Assembly: GCA_025463105.1 (NCBI GenBank)
Contig: JAOAPW010000208.1
Location: 1 to 10,646 of the forward strand
Length of the DNA: 10,646 nucleotides
Direction: 5' to 3'
DNA from: Candidatus Acidiferrum typicum
GTDB taxonomy: Bacteria; Acidobacteriota; Terriglobia; Acidiferrales; UBA7541
The notes below the pieces were generated by a model. That model was not told the DNA's origin and made no database searches. It worked only from the letters and a program-made list of their open reading frames with translations. Within the stretch, counting starts at the first letter, position 1. The number at the start of each line of letters is the position of its first letter. A program made the position numbers and the translations under genes. Of the stretch, positions 6,304 through 10,646 are shown in pieces.

Positions 6304-6966
6304 TTAGTTGCTGCTCACCGTCGCGCGCCAGATTCCGATACCTGTTGCGACAGCGGCGGCAGCGATAACGAAATAAATCGCGTGACTGCGGCCTCCGTGG
6401 GAAGGTGCACCCTGCGGTCCAGGACCTGCTGACTCCTCAGTCGCGATTTCCATGCGCACGGAGTTGCCGGGTTCAATCGTCTTGACGTCGCCTTCGTAGG
6501 TAACCTGAATTGCACCAAGATTGCTGGTCAGCAGCAGTTCGTTGCCGTTCACCCAGGTGACTCGGGCTACGGTTGCGTGCGCGCTCGCGGGACGAACCGT
6601 CGCGCCGTTAGCCAGCAATTGAAAGGTCTGCCCTTCGGGTGAAGAAGCGATTACGGTTCCATGCAGAAGATTGGCTGAATAACCGTTCGAAAGGGCGTGA
6701 ACCTCAGTGAGAGTGCTTTGCTGCATGAACAACTGAGATTTGCCCAACCGCGCTCGCAAAGTTCCGTCATCCTGTGTTTCCAGGCGATCACCGTCATAGA
6801 TTGTCGCGCCGCCAGACGTGAGGTCGATGCCTTGATGGGCGCGGTCCGCCTGCATGACCGAACCAAGAGGAGCAGATGGAGGGTTCGCCGGCATTGCCAT
6901 TATGGGAATTCCGACGAGCACGATGCTCAGTACTACTAGTAAACTTGACTTAAGCAATGTACGCAC
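6304..6966 (-). CDS. Membrane-anchored FecR-like exported protein
   Basis: A 220-residue protein. I choose GTG 6966 because GGAGG ends five bases before it; the TTG at 6978 would overlap that site. Residues 1 to about 24 form a signal sequence or membrane anchor (RTLLKSSLLVVLSIVLVGIPIMA). Residues of about 35-165 are beta-rich and FecR-like, with IYDGDRLETQDDG, LFMQQSTLTEV and LLHGTVIAS. Such modules are common in anti-sigma regulators and in uncharacterised acidobacterial surface proteins. A Gly/Pro-rich linker follows, then a C-terminal hydrophobic segment, AIYFVIAAAAVATGIGIW, with a short tail. This would place the domain in the periplasm, fixed by one or both ends. No sigma factor or TonB receptor gene is adjacent, so a signalling role is not supported. 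It has its own promoter candidate and terminator, and so is probably a single-gene unit. Confidence 0.8.
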   Translation of the reverse strand: MRTLLKSSLLVVLSIVLVGIPIMAMPANPPSAPLGSVMQADRAHQGIDLTSGGATIYDGDRLETQDDGTLRARLGKSQLFMQQSTLTEVHALSNGYSANLLHGTVIASSPEGQTFQLLANGATVRPASAHATVARVTWVNGNELLLTSNLGAIQVTYEGDVKTIEPGNSVRMEIATEESAGPGPQGAPSHGGRSHAIYFVIAAAAVATGIGIWRATVSSN

Positions 6967-6993
6967 AAAGACCTCCAAGAGGGCTGCGCCATA

Positions 6994-7022
6994 AGAGTAG
7001 AAAGAAGCGGCTGTACTGTCAA
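6994..7022 (-). promoter_or_regulatory. Promoter of the FecR-like gene
   Basis: On the minus strand a consensus TTGACA (7022-7017) is followed by exactly 17 bases and TACTCT (6999-6994). The predicted start near 6987 leaves a leader of about 20 bases that contains the GGAGG site. The inverted repeat CAACCTT (7020-7026) and AAGGTTG (7032-7038) overlaps the -35 box and could be an operator. Confidence 0.6.
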
Positions 7023-7064
7023 CCTTCTTTTAAGGTTGTAGCCTAAAGTATACCCTCGCGATCA

Positions 7065-7080
7065 TGGGACCGAAGTACCA
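7065..7080 (-). other. Small UUCG-type hairpin downstream of the M28 gene
   Basis: On the minus strand TGGTAC, loop TTCG, then GTCCCA pairs five of six positions, closing on the C(UUCG)G tetraloop, which is unusually stable in RNA. It lies about 40 bases after the M28 stop codon. No U-run follows, so it may be a mRNA 3'-end stabiliser and not a terminator, or it may be chance. Confidence 0.3.
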
Positions 7081-7120
7081 CATTTTGCGTTCTTGGTCCT
7101 AACTCCATTGTCCTCAAGGC

Positions 7121-8833
7121 TTATGGGTTGATCCCGGCGGACTGTAGAGAAGCATCACGAATCGCTTTAAATTCCGCGCCCGGCTTCCATCCGGGCATGC
7201 GCGCATCATTGGCAACTCGATAGCCGACCAGGAAATAAAGCTGGCCGTCCTGTACGGCGCCACTTAGGTCCCAATCGGGTTTTATCGTGTCCGACGGCTT
7301 GTGGTAATTCTCTGCTGTGTATTTGCGCCGAGCGTCCAGTCCCCATCCGGCGGGCTTGCCGATAAAATCAACTCCTTCGTCGGGATCGAAGGCAGGGACT
7401 CCTTTCTTGGCAAATTCGAAGTGGTCGGAGCGATAGTAGAAACCCTTTTCGGGTTCGGGATCCATCTTGACGACGCGGCCCTGTTCTCTGGCAACCGCAT
7501 CGATAATTTCGTCAAGAGTGGAAACGCCTCGGCCGATCTGCACGATATCTCGCGTCATTCCGTGAACGTTCATCCCATCCATATTGATATCTATTGCCGT
7601 ACGTGCCAGGGGATACAACGGATGTTCCGCGTAATATTGTGATCCGAGCAAACCTTGCTCTTCCCCGGTGACGGAAAGGAACAAAATCGTTCGAGACGGC
7701 GGCCGGCGGAGCTGTTTATAGGCGCGCGCCATTTCCAGCAGCGCCGCCGTTCCGGAAGCGTTATCCACGGCGCCGTGATAAATTTTGTCGCCGTTGACTT
7801 CAGGCCCGATTCCGAAGTGATCCCAATGCGCGGTATATATGACGTACGTATTTTTCAGCTCCGGATCGCTTCCGGTTATCTTCGCAATCACATTATGGGA
7901 ATCGATCGTTTGCAGAGAATTATGAATCGTCAATTTCTCGTGAATGCCAAGAGGAACCGGCTTGAAATCGCGGCGGTCGGCGGCCACGATCAGCTTGTCC
8001 AGATCCTGACCAGCCAGTTGAAAAAGCTTACTCGCAAAATCTTTGGTGATCCAGCTTTCCACCGCCAGACGCCCCATATTTTTGTCGGGCGTCGCCAGAT
8101 CAAATTGTGTCCCACTCCAGCTATTGCGCACGACTTCCCAGGGATATCCCGCTCGGTCGGTCTGGTGAATAATCACGCATCCCGCCGCGCCCAACTGAGC
8201 CGCCTTCTCGAATTTATAAGTCCATCGACCGTAGTAAGTCATGGCCGAGCCGCCGAATGTTTTTGGGTCGAGCTTCGCAGGATCGGACGGGTCAGGCACG
8301 GGCGGATCATTGATAAGCACCACGATGATCTTGCCCTTGACGTCCACGCCCTTAAAATCATCCCACTGGAATTCAGGCGCCTGAACGCCATAACCCACAA
8401 ACACCATGTCGGCATCGACGGAAGAGGACTCTGTTACGCGCTTTGACCAGGCCACGTAATCATCCTGAAATTTCGGCTCGAGTGTGCGCCCGTGGCCAGC
8501 CAGCATCATTTTCATTCCTTTGTCCGGCGTAATACTCACCAGGGGCACGTTTTGCAGATAGGTTCCGTCGGGGTTGCCGGGCTCAAGACCGGAGGAGCGG
8601 TATTGGTCCTCGACATATTTGATGGTAAGTTGCTCGCCCTTCGAGCCAGGGCCGCGGCCTTCAAATTCATCCGAAGAAAGTGTGCGAATGTGGCCGAGGA
8701 GGCGGTCGCCGGAAAAGGAGCGCAGTGCTGCGTCAGGAGAACTGGGCGAGTTTGAGCAACCGAAAAGCAGAACAACGCTTGCGGCGGCTCCGAGAAACCC
8801 GAGCGCTTGACGGCTAATCTTGCGAAAGCACAT
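7121..8833 (-). CDS. M28-family zinc metallopeptidase, lipoprotein, with PA-type insert
   Basis: A 570-residue aminopeptidase-type enzyme. The frame opens at 8875, but AAGGAG sits eight bases before ATG 8833 and only that start puts the signal peptide at the N-terminus. A lipobox LFGC (23-26) predicts lipidation at Cys26, hence attachment to a membrane facing the periplasm or outside. Residues of about 138-240 look like a protease-associated domain (VFVGYGV, VDVKGKIIVVL, GAAGCVII). The catalytic part follows: His336 and Asp338 (AHWDH), Asp357 (GAVDNASG), Glu391-Glu392 (TGEEQG), Asp419 (NMDG) and His471 (SDHFEF) supply the two-zinc ligands and general base of family M28. All are present, so it should be active on peptides. 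It sits divergent from the small gene at 9004 and about 155 bases upstream of the FecR-like gene, which has its own promoter. Peptide scavenging is the likely role. Confidence 0.92.
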   Translation of the reverse strand: MCFRKISRQALGFLGAAASVVLLFGCSNSPSSPDAALRSFSGDRLLGHIRTLSSDEFEGRGPGSKGEQLTIKYVEDQYRSSGLEPGNPDGTYLQNVPLVSITPDKGMKMMLAGHGRTLEPKFQDDYVAWSKRVTESSSVDADMVFVGYGVQAPEFQWDDFKGVDVKGKIIVVLINDPPVPDPSDPAKLDPKTFGGSAMTYYGRWTYKFEKAAQLGAAGCVIIHQTDRAGYPWEVVRNSWSGTQFDLATPDKNMGRLAVESWITKDFASKLFQLAGQDLDKLIVAADRRDFKPVPLGIHEKLTIHNSLQTIDSHNVIAKITGSDPELKNTYVIYTAHWDHFGIGPEVNGDKIYHGAVDNASGTAALLEMARAYKQLRRPPSRTILFLSVTGEEQGLLGSQYYAEHPLYPLARTAIDINMDGMNVHGMTRDIVQIGRGVSTLDEIIDAVAREQGRVVKMDPEPEKGFYYRSDHFEFAKKGVPAFDPDEGVDFIGKPAGWGLDARRKYTAENYHKPSDTIKPDWDLSGAVQDGQLYFLVGYRVANDARMPGWKPGAEFKAIRDASLQSAGINP

Positions 8834-8852
8834 GGCAGTCTCCTTCTCGACG

Positions 8853-8891
8853 CGATACGCAATAACGATACGCAATGACGATACGCAAGGT
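8853..8891 (-). repeat. Three tandem 13-base repeats in the M28 leader
   Basis: CGATACGCAATAA (8853-8865), CGATACGCAATGA (8866-8878) and CGATACGCAAGGT (8879-8891) are consecutive copies of one 13-base unit. A decayed fourth (GATACTCAA) starts at 8892. They occupy the predicted untranslated leader of the M28 gene, starting 20 bases upstream of its ATG. The repeats could be protein-binding sites or simple slippage products. Confidence 0.75.
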
Positions 8892-8919
8892 GATACTCAA
8901 ATTGAGCGCGCCAGCTGAT

Positions 8920-8947
8920 ATTATCTCGCGACGCCTCAGCTAAACAA
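8920..8947 (-). promoter_or_regulatory. Promoter candidate of the M28 gene
   Basis: On the minus strand TTGTTT (8947-8942) precedes GATAAT (8925-8920) by 16 bases. The -10 box matches five of six consensus positions. Transcription would begin near 8913, with a leader of about 79 bases that contains the tandem repeats. Confidence 0.45.
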
Positions 8948-9003
8948 GTCGTCGCAGGTTGCAATTCTTCTGTCCGGGGACCACAATTCGATCGGGAGAG
9001 AGA

Positions 9004-9216
9004 ATGGCATTGTTTCAGCCGGGCCAATCCGTTCGCGTCAATCTGGAAGGTCTCCAGGTTGGCAGTGTCCTGTTTCATGCCGCCGTCTATGCGGCGGTTG
9101 GCCACGTCCTGCGTCAAACATCGCAGGATCCGCCGAAATATTTGATCAAGCTGCTTTTTTCGTTTCGCGGCGTGAGTGAAGTGGAAGTCACCGAAGACCG
9201 CATTTCTGCCGGATGA
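9004..9216 (+). CDS. Small protein of unknown function, 70 residues
   Basis: The start is ATG 9004, preceded by GGGAGAGAGA. The frame extends further upstream to 8959, but that part lacks a ribosome-binding site. The protein begins MALFQPGQSVRVNLEGLQVG and continues with a mildly hydrophobic stretch (SVLFHAAVYAAVGHVL), then ends with alternating charged residues (VSEVEVTEDRISAG). There is no signal peptide or clear membrane segment. Third codon positions are G/C-rich and the codons look like those of neighbouring genes, which supports real coding. The PGQxVRVNLEG opening suggests a small beta-barrel, but I cannot name a family. It is divergent from the M28 gene across 170 bases, and the two may share control through that region. 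Confidence 0.65.
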   Translation: MALFQPGQSVRVNLEGLQVGSVLFHAAVYAAVGHVLRQTSQDPPKYLIKLLFSFRGVSEVEVTEDRISAG

Positions 9217-9278
9217 TTTTTCATGGCACCTTTTCGATTTCTGTCACCAGTTATCATCCAACTTTTAGCGAACAATCT

Positions 9279-9346
9279 TCCTGGGAACGCCAGTCTCCCG
9301 ATTGGCGGCTAGCGAAACGCCAATCGGGAGATTGGCGTTCCCGGGA
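9279..9346. repeat. Long palindromic repeat with alternative folds
   Basis: Positions 9279-9307 pair with 9318-9346 over 29 consecutive base pairs, two of them G-T, around a 10-base loop. Each arm is also a palindrome: CGCCAGTC/GATTGGCG around TCCC on the left (one G-T), and CGCCAATC/GATTGGCG around GGGA on the right. TAGCGAA occurs just before the element (9266-9272) and again in the loop (9310-9316). No T-run follows, so it is not a standard terminator. It lies between the small gene and the aminotransferase, 56 bases before the latter. Confidence 0.8.
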
Positions 9347-9402
9347 CGGAGCTGAGTTACAATATTCAAGCAAATTGCGAAAAAGTCTGGGATGAGGTTC
9401 AA

Positions 9403-10275
9403 GTGATCCACCGCTATGTGTCCCACAACGACTGTCTGATTCCCATCGAACAGGCTCGTCTTTCTCCGGGCCAAGGCGGCTTGCTGAGCGGTTGGGGCCT
9501 GTTCACGACGATGCGGATTTTTCAGGGTGAAGCCTTTGCCTACGAACGCCACTGGCGCCGCCTTGAAAAAGACGCCGGCAAAATTCGGCTTCCCTTCCCG
9601 TTTGATCCCGCGCAGGTCCGGCGGCAGTTGAGCGAACTTTTAAAAGCCAACGAAGTTGTGGAAGGCACCGCTCGAATTTACATGATCTATAACCGCGTCG
9701 GCGCCTGGCAGAGCGATGAACCAATGCCGCCAGTGGATTTGATTTTGTGCACGGCCGGTTTGCCGGCGCATCCTGAGTTGGCGCGCCTTACAATCGGCCC
9801 TCACGGACGACACGCTGCCTCACCGCTTGCAGGCGTGAAAGTCACGTCCTGGCTCAACAACGTCTGGCACCTGGCCGAAGCGCAAAAAGCGGGCTGGAGT
9901 GAAGTTGTGCTGCTCAACGAGCGCGGAGAGGTTGCCGAGTGCACGACTGCGAATATCTTCAGTGTCAAAAATGGCACGGTTTCGACGCCACCGCTGTCAT
10001 CCGGATGCCTCGAAGGCGTGACGCGCAGCGTGTTGCTTGAGATTGGTCCCTCTGCCGGAGTGCCGATGATCGAGCAGACTTTGACCCCCGAAGACCTTTA
10101 CGCGGCCGAGGAAATTTTTATCACTTCGACCAATCGAAGTTTGCTGGGAGTATGCGAAATAGCCGGCCACAAATACCCGGGCGCACCCGGCCCAATCGCT
10201 CAGAAGCTCGAGCACGCATTCGGTGCCGCCATACGCGAATACGTGACGCGGCTAACGGCAAGCTCCCGCACCTGA
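9403..10275 (+). CDS. Class IV PLP aminotransferase / aminodeoxychorismate lyase family
   Basis: A 290-residue cytoplasmic enzyme of PLP fold type IV, a group that includes branched-chain aminotransferase (IlvE), D-amino-acid aminotransferase and 4-amino-4-deoxychorismate lyase (PabC). The PLP Schiff-base lysine is Lys146 (LAGVKVTSW). Glu179 (GEVAECTTANIF) is the residue that contacts the pyridine nitrogen, and the phosphate loop is SSGCLEGVTR (199-208). The N-terminal block GWGLFTTMRIFQGEAFAYERHWRRL is typical of the fold, and length is normal. The start is GTG 9403, with GAGG five bases upstream. The sequence near the active site (FITSTNRSLLGV) does not let me choose between the family's reactions, and no chorismate or branched-chain gene is beside it. 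A downstream exported-protein gene begins 195 bases later. Confidence 0.88.
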   Translation: MIHRYVSHNDCLIPIEQARLSPGQGGLLSGWGLFTTMRIFQGEAFAYERHWRRLEKDAGKIRLPFPFDPAQVRRQLSELLKANEVVEGTARIYMIYNRVGAWQSDEPMPPVDLILCTAGLPAHPELARLTIGPHGRHAASPLAGVKVTSWLNNVWHLAEAQKAGWSEVVLLNERGEVAECTTANIFSVKNGTVSTPPLSSGCLEGVTRSVLLEIGPSAGVPMIEQTLTPEDLYAAEEIFITSTNRSLLGVCEIAGHKYPGAPGPIAQKLEHAFGAAIREYVTRLTASSRT

Positions 10276-10470
10276 TGGCCCGGAGATAACTCGAGATTTG
10301 CAATTTCAGGGAAGGGTCCACTCCAGCAGCAAGTCGACTCGCTCAGTCCTCCTGACTCATGATCTCGATTCACATTTCGCGGAACTTCGATTGAGGATAT
10401 TTTTAGTGCGTTGGTAAGACTAACAAGAGCCTGGGCATGGTCCTGACAGCGGGGACCGCGGAGGTTCAGC

Positions 10471-10646
10471 ATGCTTTTGAGAAGAACTTGGAACAGTAGC
10501 CGAACGCTTGCGATTTTTCTCCGACTTGGTTTGGCCATTTGCCTCGCTCTGCACGCCGACACGCTCGATTCGTCTAAATCTCCAGCGCCGAGGGTAGTTC
10601 GTCGCTTCTCTGCTGAAGGCGCAGGCTCGAGCCAGGCCTGCATGAA
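10471..10646 (+). CDS. Probable exported protein, N-terminus only
   Basis: GGAGG at 10460-10464 is six bases before ATG 10471, and 58 codons follow without a stop up to the window edge. The N-terminus has the form of a signal peptide: a basic start (LLRRTWNSSRT), a hydrophobic core (LAIFLRLGLAICLAL) and a plausible cleavage site after HA near residue 29. The mature part begins DTLDSSKSP. Too little is present to name a family. A minus-strand open frame of 147 codons covers the same bases, but it has no comparable start signals. The 195 bases upstream (10276-10470) hold no further gene and no strong promoter that I can see. Confidence 0.5.
   Translation, partial: MLLRRTWNSSRTLAIFLRLGLAICLALHADTLDSSKSPAPRVVRRFSAEGAGSSQACM

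Noticed and set aside
7655..8446. Plus-strand open frame of 263 codons
   Set aside because: It is antisense to the M28 peptidase, whose zinc ligands are all in frame. The product is Arg/His-rich and has no motif.
8853..8891. CRISPR array
   Set aside because: The units are 13 bases and directly adjacent, with no spacers.
9213..9395. Short plus-strand frame between the small gene and the aminotransferase
   Set aside because: It is made largely of the palindromic repeat, and its translation mirrors the repeat.
10200..10643. Minus-strand open frame of 147 codons
   Set aside because: It overlaps the end of the aminotransferase and the signal-peptide gene, and lacks start signals. The plus-strand reading is better supported.

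Overview
The window looks like chromosomal DNA of a Gram-negative soil bacterium, most likely an acidobacterium (Terriglobia type). This is inference from moderate-to-high G+C content, the protein families present and several families of short palindromic intergenic repeats; there is no rRNA or tRNA to settle it. No RNA gene, intact transposon or CRISPR array was seen.

Layout: (1) 1-859, minus strand: two small integral membrane proteins in tandem, the downstream one cut by the window edge. (2) 860-1462: a gene-free stretch with degenerate repeats that may be old insertion-sequence ends, and two oppositely oriented copies of a hairpin repeat whose stems differ by a compensatory base pair. (3) 1463-2296, minus: a transglutaminase-fold protein. 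(4) 2541-6219, plus: the most coherent block, a major-facilitator carrier of the oxalate/formate antiporter type, a class III extradiol dioxygenase with fused LigB-like and LigA-like parts, and a LigC-like dehydrogenase. (5) 6238-8833, minus: a FecR-like exported protein and a lipoprotein M28 metallopeptidase, each with its own promoter candidate, with a terminator after the first. (6) 9004-10275, plus: a 70-residue unknown protein divergent from the peptidase, a large hairpin repeat, and a class IV PLP aminotransferase. (7) 10471-end, plus: the start of a probable exported protein.

The main biological story is block 4. The dioxygenase has all the expected iron ligands of the LigB fold and the next gene closely resembles 4-carboxy-2-hydroxymuconate-6-semialdehyde dehydrogenase. 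Together they would convert protocatechuate, or a similar catechol acid, to 2-pyrone-4,6-dicarboxylate. The hydrolase, hydratase and aldolase that normally finish the pathway are not in the window. The carrier keeps the arginine and lysine that bind dicarboxylate in OxlT, so it could move the aromatic acid, the pyrone dicarboxylate, or an unrelated dicarboxylate. The other genes are probably unrelated single units.
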